This document shows, in pieces, positions 28,273 through 38,542 of a stretch of 64,000 nt of DNA. A program made the translations under genes and the position numbers. The DNA is from Nostocales cyanobacterium HT-58-2 (GTDB lineage Bacteria; Cyanobacteriota; Cyanobacteriia; Cyanobacteriales; Nostocaceae): contig CP019636.1 in assembly GCA_002163975.1 (NCBI GenBank), forward strand, positions 1,427,001 through 1,491,000, read 5' to 3'. The notes under the pieces were generated by a model, which made no database searches, was not told the origin of the DNA, and saw only the letters and a list, made by a program, of their open reading frames with translations. How positions within the stretch are numbered: the first letter of the stretch is position 1; the number at the start of each line of letters is the position of its first letter.

Positions 28273-28367
28273 CCAGCGCTGTTACTTTCCACGGTTAGGC
28301 GCTGGTTTCCGCTTTTGCTACTTAAGAATCAAAATTAGCACTGTTACTTTCCACGGTTAGGTGCTGG
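28273..28367 (-). promoter_or_regulatory. Two tandem hairpin repeats with conserved loop and covarying stem
   Basis: Copy 1 (28273-28305) and copy 2 (28337-28367) share an identical 19-nt loop, TGTTACTTTCCACGGTTAG on the plus strand. The stems differ but stay paired: CCAGCGC/GCGCTGG in copy 1 and AGCAC/GTGCT in copy 2. The change GC to AC on one side is matched by GC to GT on the other. The pair lies directly upstream of the small leftward gene, in its probable 5' leader. Compensating changes point to selection on RNA or cruciform structure. I do not recognise the family. Confidence 0.6.
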
Positions 28368-28566
28368 CTCTTGACTCCCTTAATGATATTATTGCGATAT
28401 TAAATATTGTCATAAATATTTATAAATATTTTTAATATTTAACACCACAATACCTAAGTATTGTATCTGTTGCCAGGTTTGTTTCTTAGCATCATTGCAC
28501 GAAATCGTGTGATATGTAGAATGGTCATTTATACGCACAATCAAGAACTCCTGACTGCTCCTATTT

Positions 28567-29457
28567 ATGACCATCATAAAAAGTCCCCAGCTAAGATTTT
28601 TACGGTTTACCAAACGCCCCTCCCTTTCCCAACAACTGATGTTGATTGGGTTAATGATGACTCTATTTTTCTTATTCCTGGCTCTGTGCGCTCCCTTATT
28701 TCAGGCTTTTGGTTGGGTACAAAACCCCACAGATTCCCTCAGTAACCCCATTCAAGAACCACCCTCACTCCAACATTGGTTTGGCACCAGTCGCGAAGGC
28801 TATGATGTCTTCTCGCGTACGCTATTCGGCGCTCAAGCTGCCTTACAAGTGGTTTTATTGGCTACAACACTCAGTATGTTAATTGGTGTGCCTCTGGGTA
28901 TGTTGAGTGGCTACGTGGGGGGTAGATTAGACAAAGCTCTGCTATTCCTCATGGATAGTATTTACACCTTGCCAGGTTTGTTGCTTTCAGTAACACTGGC
29001 ATTTATAGTGGGACGTGGAATTTTAAACGCAGCTCTTGCCATCAGTATTGCTTACGTGCCGCAATATTATCGTGTTGTCCGTAACCACACTGTTAGCGTC
29101 AAAACCGAAGTGTTCATCGAAGCAGCGCAAGCAATGGGTGCCAATACTTGGCAGGTTCTTTCTCGATACCTGTTTTTCAACGTGATTCAAAGTGTACCCG
29201 TCCTTTTTACCCTTAACGCCGCTGACGCAATTTTGATTTTGGGCGGTTTGGGCTTTTTAGGATTAGGGCTTCCAAGAGAAACGCCAGAATGGGGACGTGA
29301 TTTACAACAAGCTTTGCAAGCGCTACCAGTTGGTGTTTGGTGGACTGCACTTTTCCCAGGATTAGCTATGACAACAATGGTTGTAGGGCTCTCGCTACTT
29401 GGTGAGGGGTTAAATGAATTTATCAACCCTCGTTTACGGAAAGACATCCGGAAATAG
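28567..29457 (+). CDS. Peptide/nickel-type ABC transporter permease (DppC/OppC family)
   Basis: The 296-residue protein has an N-terminal membrane helix with a following extracytoplasmic segment (LQHWFGTSREGYDVFSRTLFGA, typical of OppC/DppC), five further helices and the EAA loop. The loop is seen as EAAQAMGANTWQVLSRYLF near residue 190, the ATPase contact. GFLGLGLPRETPEWG matches the family's GLGxxPPxPEWG. It would form half of the channel of an oligopeptide or nickel importer. No partner permease, ATPase or binding protein is next to it, so in this window it is an orphan subunit. Confidence 0.92.
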   Translation: MTIIKSPQLRFLRFTKRPSLSQQLMLIGLMMTLFFLFLALCAPLFQAFGWVQNPTDSLSNPIQEPPSLQHWFGTSREGYDVFSRTLFGAQAALQVVLLATTLSMLIGVPLGMLSGYVGGRLDKALLFLMDSIYTLPGLLLSVTLAFIVGRGILNAALAISIAYVPQYYRVVRNHTVSVKTEVFIEAAQAMGANTWQVLSRYLFFNVIQSVPVLFTLNAADAILILGGLGFLGLGLPRETPEWGRDLQQALQALPVGVWWTALFPGLAMTTMVVGLSLLGEGLNEFINPRLRKDIRK

Positions 29458-29617
29458 TTAAGAGTGATTTGTTATTAACATAGTGGTGAGTAGAAAAATT
29501 GTTATGAGATAGTGGTTAGAAAAAAATTTCCACCTGATAACAACTACCAACTCCCAAACCACACCTGATTTCGTTTGCTACTCTAATATCTGTTGTATTT
29601 ATTACTGAGAGATTTGC

Positions 29618-29821
29618 GTGAAAGATAACTTTTCTTTAATTGCTGCTGCTGCTGGTGGCTTTATGCTTTCCGTTGCCCTAACTGGCATCTTAAGAGGTGC
29701 TCCAGTGGCGTCTTTGGAGGGTCAGCCCAGTTTTCGTACCCTGACTGTTGCTACTTTACGACCTGCACCAAAGGAGTCTGAAAATGTAAAATTTTTTGGT
29801 AGCGAAACTGATAATCAATAA
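29618..29821 (+). CDS. Small single-helix hypothetical protein
   Basis: A 67-codon frame with a GTG start preceded by GAGAG. The product KDNFSLIAAAAGGFMLSVALTGILRG has one membrane-type helix, followed by a polar 40-residue tail (TLRPAPKESENVKFFG). No family is recognised. It lies between the permease and the ROK kinase, in the same direction. It may be a small membrane protein, but it could also be chance. Confidence 0.45.
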   Translation: MKDNFSLIAAAAGGFMLSVALTGILRGAPVASLEGQPSFRTLTVATLRPAPKESENVKFFGSETDNQ

Positions 29822-29972
29822 AGGAACAGATTTGAAAGCAAAAGATTTGGCAACCGTGGCAACGGATTTTATGGCGGGTGTAGCGGATGGTTAATCTGTC
29901 CTTAGCACAAATCCATCATCCGTTGCTAAATTTGTTGTGGTTTTGCGCCTGCTTGTAAGGGGTTTGAAAGAG

Positions 29973-30863
29973 GTGAATTCTCAAGTCATTGGTATTGACT
30001 TAGGTGGAACAGCAATTAAGTTGGGGCGTTATGCCACAGATGGTACTTGTTTACAGTCGTTAAGTGTGGCGACGCCGCAGCCATCGACACCAGAGGCGGT
30101 TGTGGCAGCAATGGTAGATGCGATCGCCCAAATTGACCCCGAGAGTCAGACCATTGCCATTGGTGTTGGTACTCCGGGACCTGCCGATGCAGAAGGACGC
30201 ATTGCCAAAGTCGCTATTAACCTAACAGGATGGCATGATGTTCCCTTAGCTGAGTGGCTGGAAGCAAAAACTGACAAACCAACAATTGTTGCGAACGATG
30301 CCAATTGTGCAGGGCTCGGGGAAGCTTGGCTAGGAGCAGGTCGTCGCTTTCAAAATTTTATCCTGCTCACTTTGGGAACTGGAGTGGGTGGCGCCATTAT
30401 CATAGATGGTAGACTCTTTACTGGTCATTTTGGCGCAGCGGGTGAACTAGGATTAATCACCCTCAACCCAGATGGTCCAAAGTGTAATAGTGGTAATCAA
30501 GGCTCTTTGGAGCAGTATTTGTCCGTCCCGGCAATTCGTCGTCGTACTGGAAAAGAACCAGCAGAACTGGGCGCTCTAGCAAAATCTGGAGATGCAAAAG
30601 CTTTGACATTCTGGCAAGAATATGGTTCGGACTTAGGCATTGGGTTGACAAGTTTAATTTATGTGTTAACGCCGGAAGCAGTCGTGATTGGTGGCGGTGT
30701 GAGTGCAAGTTCCGAGTTTTTCATATCATCTGCCAAAGCAGAAATTGAGCGTAGAGTTATGCCTACTTCACGCTATTGTTTACAAATATTACCAGCAGAA
30801 TTAGGCAACTTTGCGGGGATATCAGGTGCCGCGAAGTTAGCTTTTTCAAAACTAGCGGGTTAG
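29973..30863 (+). CDS. ROK-family sugar kinase (glucokinase-like)
   Basis: The protein has the phosphate-1 motif IGIDLGGTAIKLGRY at its N-terminus, the sugar-binding motif ANDANCAGLGEAWLGAG near residue 110, TLGTGVGGAIIIDG, GAAGELGLITL and the adenosine motif VVIGGGVSAS near 240. It should phosphorylate glucose or a related hexose with ATP. The ROK zinc site normally reads CxCGxxGCxE. Here it reads CNSGNQGSLE, so only the first Cys is kept. The frame is open from a GTG at 29937. I prefer the GTG at 29973 because AAGGGG lies about 10 nt upstream and the product then starts at the conserved core. Confidence 0.88.
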   Translation: MNSQVIGIDLGGTAIKLGRYATDGTCLQSLSVATPQPSTPEAVVAAMVDAIAQIDPESQTIAIGVGTPGPADAEGRIAKVAINLTGWHDVPLAEWLEAKTDKPTIVANDANCAGLGEAWLGAGRRFQNFILLTLGTGVGGAIIIDGRLFTGHFGAAGELGLITLNPDGPKCNSGNQGSLEQYLSVPAIRRRTGKEPAELGALAKSGDAKALTFWQEYGSDLGIGLTSLIYVLTPEAVVIGGGVSASSEFFISSAKAEIERRVMPTSRYCLQILPAELGNFAGISGAAKLAFSKLAG

Positions 30864-30884
30864 GGGCGTATCATTCAAATCATT

Positions 30885-31015
30885 AGAACTCTTGCACGAA
30901 TATTTTGTGTAGGGGAATGAGAGAGTAAAGCAGCGCAACAAATCTCAGAAGATGCGTTACGGACTTTGTCCTAACACATCCTACAAATCTTTTATAGCAT
31001 TCATGCAAGAGGTCT
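30885..31015. repeat. MITE-like element, 131 bp
   Basis: The ends AGAACTCTTGCACGAAT and, inverted, AGACCTCTTGCATGAAT match at 15 of 17 positions. The inner part carries a second palindrome (GATGCGTTACGGAC...GTCCTAACACATC) shared with 26307-26369. It has no coding capacity. The region 30864-31080 holds nothing else. Confidence 0.6.
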
Positions 31016-31080
31016 ATTCAAGCTGACGGATAATTAGGATAATTAGAAGGTACAAATCCCACAATTCTATTGCAGGACTC

Positions 31081-31515
31081 CTAATTATTGACTTCTAAAA
31101 TACATCCAGTTGTGTTTTGAATATATTCCAAAACTTTTTGATAAGATTCTGGATTACTCACAGGGTTAATAATAATGGGAACATTACCATCTGGAATCCA
31201 AAAAGTTATTCTGCCGTTATTTGGTTCATAACGAAAGGAACTAATGCTGTCGAGGTTAACTATATACTCATTCCTTTCATAATTAATTTTCACCCAATAG
31301 GAGTACTCAAATCCTAATCCCGTAATATGTTCTATATATTCCAGAATCTTTTGATAGTCTTCTAAGTTATTTTGAGGATTAACCACTATTGGCATCGCAC
31401 AGTCTGGTAACCAAAAAGTTACCCTGCCGTTCCGTTCATGACAAAAAGCCGTAACATGCTCAAAATTGACTACATATTCATTTCTCTCATAGTGAATTTT
31501 CACCCAGTAGGCCAC
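31081..31515 (-). CDS. Small protein made of two near-identical 68-residue repeats
   Basis: The 144-residue protein is a tandem duplication. Residues about 3-67 (YWVKIHYERNEYVVNF ... YQKILEYIEHITG) and 73-138 (YWVKINYERNEYIVNL ... YQKVLEYIQNTTG) align without gaps over most of their length. Each half looks like four or five beta strands followed by one helix. No catalytic motif, cysteine cluster or signal peptide is seen. The fold and function are unknown to me. The sequence suggests a recent internal duplication of a small domain. Confidence 0.75.
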   Translation of the reverse strand: MAYWVKIHYERNEYVVNFEHVTAFCHERNGRVTFWLPDCAMPIVVNPQNNLEDYQKILEYIEHITGLGFEYSYWVKINYERNEYIVNLDSISSFRYEPNNGRITFWIPDGNVPIIINPVSNPESYQKVLEYIQNTTGCILEVNN

Positions 31516-31891
31516 AACATCCTCTCAGATCCCAAGTTTCGTTAGCAGCAAATTTCAGCACTACACCCTGAAATAATTTTGAATTTTGTCATTGATTATT
31601 AGTCATTTGTCACTAGTACTAAAACAAAAGACCCTTCTCCATCAGGAGAAGTGATAGTTTGCGCTTACACTGGGGTACAACTGGGGGAATCATACACGCC
31701 AGTCCCCTCCTGCGGAGGAATTCAAAATTATCAATTCTCCTGTCGGAGACGCTGCGCAAACGGGTACTCTGCCTTGAACCCCTACGGGGAACGCAGTCGT
31801 CTCGGGGGGAGCCAGTTGTGTGAACTTTGAATTCGAGCATAGCAAGTCGCTAGCTTCTGGTAGCGCTGGCTCACAAATGACTAATGATTCA
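31516..31891. other. Intergenic region with dispersed repeats downstream of pyrG
   Basis: It holds pieces typical of cyanobacterial interspersed repeats (GGAGACGCTGCGCAAACGGG, CCCCTACGGGGAACGC, GTCGTCTCGGGGGGAGC). Short frames across it are not protein-like. Confidence 0.4.
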
Positions 31892-33690
<1,799 letters not shown>

Positions 33691-33707
33691 AATTATTATA
33701 TTTTGAC

Positions 33708-35498
33708 GTGAGACCACTTTTTGAATTAGTATTATTAGGCTTTATAGTTACCCCCTCAGTAGCTTTGGCTCAAGAGCAATCCCTTAAGATTGTTTATCCT
33801 AAGACAAATTACCAGACAACTGCAAAGAAAATCTTTTTTATTGGTACGGCACCATCAAGTGGACAGGTTTTTATTAATGGTAAGCCAATATCACGTAGCA
33901 AGTCTGGTCATTTTGCCCCGAGTTTACCATTGCAGTTAGGAGAAAATCTCTTTACTGTCCGCTACCAAAATCAAGAAGTCCAGATTAAAGTGACAAGAGC
34001 TTCTACCCAGCCGGAAGTTCCACAGGGATTAGCCTTTGTTAAAAATTCTCTCACACCAGCAGTAGACATTGCCAAACTCCCAGGGGAATTGATCTGTTTT
34101 AGTGCGATCGCCGCACCAAATGCGACTGTTTCTGTGAAGCTAGCAAATCAGAGTGTCTCGCTTTTACCGCAGCCACAACAAGCACAACTCCCAGCCAATT
34201 CTGCCGCCTTGACAGGGCAAAATCAACCCTCTGCCCAGTTTAGCGCAGTTAAGTATCAAGGTTGTACGACAGTACAAACATCCGGAAATTTAGGACAACC
34301 CCAGTTTGAACTCACACGGGATGGCAAAACGATTACTCAAGCTGGTTCTGGTAAAGTTCAAATCCTCTCACCGACGCAATTAGAAGTTGTGGAAGTGACA
34401 GCAGATTCTGGTGTTGCTCGCACTGGTCCCACTACAGACTATTCTAGACTGACACCTTTACCTAAAGGCACACGCTCAGCAGTGACAGGACGAGAAGGTG
34501 AGTGGCTGCGTTTGGACTACGGTGCTTGGATTAATAGTAAGGAAACCCGCACTTTACCAGGAGCAATCCCTCCACAATCTATTATCCGCAGTGTTGGATA
34601 TCGTCAACTCCCTGGTGTGACGGAGATGGTTTTTCCACTCCAAGTTCCAGTTCCTGTGAGTGTGCAGCAGGGTAACCAGACTTTTACTCTTACTCTTTAT
34701 AACACCACTGCCCAGACGGATATTATTCGCTTAGATGATGACCCTCTCATTTCTCGCCTAGATTGGCAACAACTGCCCACTTTAGGAAGCAGACAGGGAG
34801 GAGTACAGTATACCTTTAACTTGAAAAAAGCCCAACAGTGGGGGTACAAGCTGAGATACGAGGGAACCAGTTTGGTGCTGGGTTTACGTCACTCTCCCTT
34901 GATATCCTCTAGAAGCAGAGGAGTGTTCAGAAAACAAAAGCCATTATCTGGTCTCAAGATTCTACTTGACCCAGGACATGGGGGTAAAGAATCCGGTGCA
35001 TCAGGACCAACAGGTTATCTCGAAAAAGATGTCAATCTCGCGGTGTCCAAGTTGGTACGCGATGAGTTGGTGAAGCGAGGGGCGACAGTCGTCATGACAC
35101 GGGAGAATGATACGGATGTGTCGCTCGTTGATCGCGTGGCAAAAATTGATAAAGAAGAACCAGCGATCGCCATTTCTATACATTACAACTCCCTACCTGA
35201 TGAAGGTGATGCAGAAAACACGAGCGGTATGGGATCTTTTTGGTATCATCCCCAAGCTCACAGCTTAGCAGTCTTTATGCACAACTATATAGTGAGTCAG
35301 TTAAAACGACCATCCTACGGCGTATTTTGGGATAATTTAGCCCTCACACGTCCAGCAAGTGCGCCATCAGTCTTGCTAGAGTTGGGTTTTATGAGCAACC
35401 CTAATGAATTTGAATGGGTGACTAATTCCCGAGAACAGAAAAAGTTGGCAAGAGTGATAGCTAATGGAATTGTTGAGTGGTTTCGTAGCGATCGCTGA
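33708..35498 (+). CDS. N-acetylmuramoyl-L-alanine amidase (Amidase_3)
   Basis: The enzyme cuts the amide bond between N-acetylmuramic acid and the stem peptide of peptidoglycan. From the GTG at 33708 the product (596 residues) begins with a signal peptide (FELVLLGFIVTPSVALA|Q). A beta-rich N-terminal region, an SH3-like stretch near 225-285 and an AMIN-like region near 300-400 follow. The C-terminal Amidase_3 domain is at about 415-593. Zinc ligands are visible in LDPGHGGKESGA (His), LEKDVNL (Glu) and SIHYN (His), with the catalytic Glu in LLELGF. The frame is open to 33582, but that part runs through a repeat. In filamentous cyanobacteria such amidases shape septal junctions; the role here is inferred. 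Confidence 0.9.
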   Translation: MRPLFELVLLGFIVTPSVALAQEQSLKIVYPKTNYQTTAKKIFFIGTAPSSGQVFINGKPISRSKSGHFAPSLPLQLGENLFTVRYQNQEVQIKVTRASTQPEVPQGLAFVKNSLTPAVDIAKLPGELICFSAIAAPNATVSVKLANQSVSLLPQPQQAQLPANSAALTGQNQPSAQFSAVKYQGCTTVQTSGNLGQPQFELTRDGKTITQAGSGKVQILSPTQLEVVEVTADSGVARTGPTTDYSRLTPLPKGTRSAVTGREGEWLRLDYGAWINSKETRTLPGAIPPQSIIRSVGYRQLPGVTEMVFPLQVPVPVSVQQGNQTFTLTLYNTTAQTDIIRLDDDPLISRLDWQQLPTLGSRQGGVQYTFNLKKAQQWGYKLRYEGTSLVLGLRHSPLISSRSRGVFRKQKPLSGLKILLDPGHGGKESGASGPTGYLEKDVNLAVSKLVRDELVKRGATVVMTRENDTDVSLVDRVAKIDKEEPAIAISIHYNSLPDEGDAENTSGMGSFWYHPQAHSLAVFMHNYIVSQLKRPSYGVFWDNLALTRPASAPSVLLELGFMSNPNEFEWVTNSREQKKLARVIANGIVEWFRSDR

Positions 35499-35909
35499 TT
35501 TTTAGGGTTAGTACCAACGAAGATAACCGGAAAAGGCAGAACCTGCTCTCTGCCTCCTGCCTTCTTGAAATAACACACTTCATCCTTATAAAAAACATCC
35601 TTAAAACTTTATTAAATTAATACTTCAATTGTCATCCAAGGAGATTCTTTGGGAAAAATAACACGGGGTGAGCAAAGTAGTCATTTTTGCTATTTCACCC
35701 TATATTGTTTCGTTCTTTTTTTTCCATTCCTGACAGGCAATTTCATCTCAAGATAGTACTGTTCAACTATTAAAAGTGTTCCTTTATACGATATCCTGGC
35801 TAATGCAGTTACTTGCTTAGTAGCGTCCACAACATATATTGTTCTGGATTGCTGTGCAATTTATCTCACATCTTGCCAAAAACGGTTTTTTGTCACACAA
35901 GGATGAGCC
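35499..35909. other. Intergenic region upstream of the lectin/VCBS gene
   Basis: About 410 bp without a gene. It is A/T-rich and presumably holds the promoter of the downstream gene. No clear terminator for the amidase is seen. Confidence 0.4.
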
Positions 35910-37736
35910 ATGGTACAGACTTTGAACGTTTCTGGGACGACTAATTACGCGAGTGGTGCTAGTCCCAAAGTTCTTGCCCCCAATTTGAGTATTACTGACC
36001 CTAATAATGGCAACTTAAATGGTGCATCAGTAGTCATTACCTCTAATTTCAACGCCACTCAAGACCGTCTTGGTATTGCCGGACAGACTGGTACGAGTGG
36101 CACTATCCAAGGCTTGAACTGGAACTACGATACGACAACAGGGGTTTTGACTCTCACTGGTACGGCTGCCAACGATGTATACCAGAATGTGCTACGTCAA
36201 GTCACTTACAGTAATACAAATGGTACTCCTTCAGGAGGAGCACGTGGAATTGAATTTGCTTTAGGAACTAACCTAGCTAATCCGGAAAATAAGCACTTCT
36301 ACGACTTTGTCCCTCTTGAAGGAGGTCTAAGCTGGACAAACGCGCAGGCTTTGGCTGCAAATAGTACCTACTTCGGGCTTCAAGGTTACCTGGCAACAAT
36401 TACCTCTGCCACAGAACAGAACTTTATCCAAGGTAAAGTCCAAGGAAACGGCTGGATAGGAGGCAGTGATGCGGGTGCAGAGGGAACGTGGCGGTGGGTC
36501 ACAGGACCAGAAGCTGGAACTCAATTTTGGACTGGAGGGGCAACTGGTAGTCCTTTTGAAAATCGATACAGTAACTGGGCAAGTACTGAGCCGAACAACC
36601 TGAATAATGTGGAAAACTACGCCCACGTCATTGGCAACCCTGTCCTTGATCCATCTGTACAAGGTAGATGGAACGACCTTGCCGATGTTGTAGGACCTGG
36701 ACCCTATCAGCCTTTGGGTTACATTGTAGAGTACGGTGGCTTACAAGGTGACCCAGCTGTTCAACTGACTGGCAACGTCACTCTTACCTTGAATTCTTCC
36801 AAATTTGATTTCAGTGGCGACAGCAAACCAGATATTCTCTGGCGAAACTATACCACTGATGAGACAGCCATTTGGCAGCTAGGTGGTACTACGGGGACGA
36901 CCTTAGAGCGATCTATACTGCTCCCCAAACCTGCAGATGTCAGATGGGAAATAGAAGGTCAAGCAGACTTTACCAATGATGGTAACACAGACATCCTCTG
37001 GCGGAATTATCGTACTGGAGAGAATGCCATTTGGCAGATGAACGATACCAACTTTGAAAAAGCAACATTGTTGACTAAAGTCGAGGACACTGCTTGGAAA
37101 ATTGAAGGTCAGTCAGACTTTACAGGCGACGGCAACACAGACATCCTCTGGCGGAACTATCGCACTGGCGAGAACGGCATCTGGCGGATGAATGGTACCA
37201 ACTTAGAACAAGCAACCTTGTTGACTAAAGTTGACGACACTGCTTGGGAAATCCAAGGTCTAGCAGACTTTACAGGTGACGGCAAAGACGAAATTCTCTG
37301 GCGCAACAACCGCACTGGTGAGAACGGCATCTGGCAATTGAACGGTACGACCCTACAACAATCTACCTTGCTGACTCCAGTTGGAGATCTGAACTGGGAA
37401 ATAGAAGGTCAAGCAGACTTTACAGGTGATGGTAAAACAGACATCCTCTGGCGAAACTATAGTACTGGCGAGAATGCTGTTTGGGAGATGGATGGAATTA
37501 CCTTAAAAGAGGCGAAATTAATCACAAAAGTTGATGATGTTAGATGGGAAATCGAAGGGGTGGGTGACTTTACAGGTGATGGTAAAGCCGACATTCTCTG
37601 GCGCAACTATGGTAGCGATGAGACTGCTGTTTGGCGAATGAACGGTATCAACTTAGATGAGTCTATCTCACTTTCCAAAACTGGTGATACTGCCTGGGAA
37701 ATAAGCTTTCCATCATACTTCCCGATCTTGACATAG
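35910..37736 (+). CDS. C-type-lectin-like and VCBS/FG-GAP repeat protein
   Basis: The 608-residue protein has three parts. The N-terminal beta-rich module (about 1-125, NVSGTTNYASGASP, LTLTGTAANDVYQNVLRQVTYSN) resembles cadherin-like surface modules. A C-type-lectin-like domain follows (about 128-275: WTNAQALAA, GYLATITSATEQNF, WIGGSDAGAEGTWRWVTG, NRYSNWASTEPNN). The C-terminal part has six repeats of about 49 residues with DFTGDGKTDILWRNY and a following WxMNGT word (about 300-605). The DxxGDGxxDI loops bind calcium in FG-GAP/VCBS repeats. No signal peptide is seen, so secretion may be type I or the protein may be unusual. It is likely a surface or extracellular adhesive protein. A strong terminator follows. 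Confidence 0.82.
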   Translation: MVQTLNVSGTTNYASGASPKVLAPNLSITDPNNGNLNGASVVITSNFNATQDRLGIAGQTGTSGTIQGLNWNYDTTTGVLTLTGTAANDVYQNVLRQVTYSNTNGTPSGGARGIEFALGTNLANPENKHFYDFVPLEGGLSWTNAQALAANSTYFGLQGYLATITSATEQNFIQGKVQGNGWIGGSDAGAEGTWRWVTGPEAGTQFWTGGATGSPFENRYSNWASTEPNNLNNVENYAHVIGNPVLDPSVQGRWNDLADVVGPGPYQPLGYIVEYGGLQGDPAVQLTGNVTLTLNSSKFDFSGDSKPDILWRNYTTDETAIWQLGGTTGTTLERSILLPKPADVRWEIEGQADFTNDGNTDILWRNYRTGENAIWQMNDTNFEKATLLTKVEDTAWKIEGQSDFTGDGNTDILWRNYRTGENGIWRMNGTNLEQATLLTKVDDTAWEIQGLADFTGDGKDEILWRNNRTGENGIWQLNGTTLQQSTLLTPVGDLNWEIEGQADFTGDGKTDILWRNYSTGENAVWEMDGITLKEAKLITKVDDVRWEIEGVGDFTGDGKADILWRNYGSDETAVWRMNGINLDESISLSKTGDTAWEISFPSYFPILT

Positions 37737-37776
37737 GTTGCATAGAATTGAATTCACCTTGTGATTCAACCTGAAC

Positions 37777-37821
37777 ACAGGTTTGGTAAATGTAGTGTCG
37801 TTTACCAAACCTGTTTTTTTT
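37777..37821 (+). terminator. Rho-independent terminator of the lectin/VCBS gene
   Basis: A perfect 14-bp stem (ACAGGTTTGGTAAA / TTTACCAAACCTGT) with a 10-nt loop is followed by a run of eight T. It is 40 bp after the stop and is the clearest terminator in the window. Confidence 0.9.
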
Positions 37822-38175
37822 GGCAATTTTTGCAAAAATTTTAACGTTTTAGCAAAGTCGTGCTAGTGACAACACTTATCCAGCTAGGTTGTCAATGGCT
37901 GAAAATTCTCTTCTGAAAAATAATGTATTGCGTTAATCCACTAAGACTTTAAAGTCTTTTTTTTACATTCTCTTTACAAGAACCGTTTTTTTCTATATGT
38001 TAAATTTATATTCGGTGTTTAAAGTTGGTTCAAATTAAAGTTATATTAAACTTCGTCAAGAAAAAAACTCTATTCAAAAGAGTAATTTATTGTGTATCAA
38101 GTTTTGTTATTTTGCTTTTTCAAGCATTCTATCTTATGTAATTTGTGATACTCGTATTTAATAAAAATAATTATA
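37822..38175. other. A/T-rich intergenic region
   Basis: No gene or RNA is seen. The sequence is strongly A/T-rich. Confidence 0.4.
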
Positions 38176-38394
38176 GTGATGCGCATAAAAAATAGATTCT
38201 GGATCTTCAATAGAACAAAGACCGACGCTACTACACATCTAACTATTCATTTGGAGGAGAAACGCTCACATACTATTAAAAATTGTTTGAAAGTTCTCAT
38301 TAAACTTCTTATTGCTGAAGAAAACTATTTTCTTCGTGACAAACAGCTGCACCTTCTAGCGGTATTGTCTACAGCACAAGAACAATTGTATTGA
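38176..38394 (+). CDS. Small hypothetical protein, uncertain
   Basis: A 72-codon frame (or 71 from the ATG at 38179) reads MRIKNRFWIFNRTKTDATTH then a helical part LKVLIKLLIAEENYFLRDK. No ribosome binding site or family is seen, and the region is A/T-rich. It may be real because the composition is protein-like, but it could be a chance frame. Confidence 0.3.
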   Translation: MMRIKNRFWIFNRTKTDATTHLTIHLEEKRSHTIKNCLKVLIKLLIAEENYFLRDKQLHLLAVLSTAQEQLY

Positions 38395-38542
38395 CACGAC
38401 TCAAAATATCAAGAGCAAATTGCTTGATTCAAAAATTATCTCAATTAGCTTGGTTACCGACATTTCTGTTTCTGGGTACCTGACATAACTGCTTACTGTA
38501 AAATTCTTCAATCTTCAGAAAATCATATATTTTGGTAGTGGA

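Noticed and set aside
28273..28367. CRISPR-type repeat pair
   Set aside because: Only two copies exist, the units differ in their stems, and no spacer series or cas gene is present.
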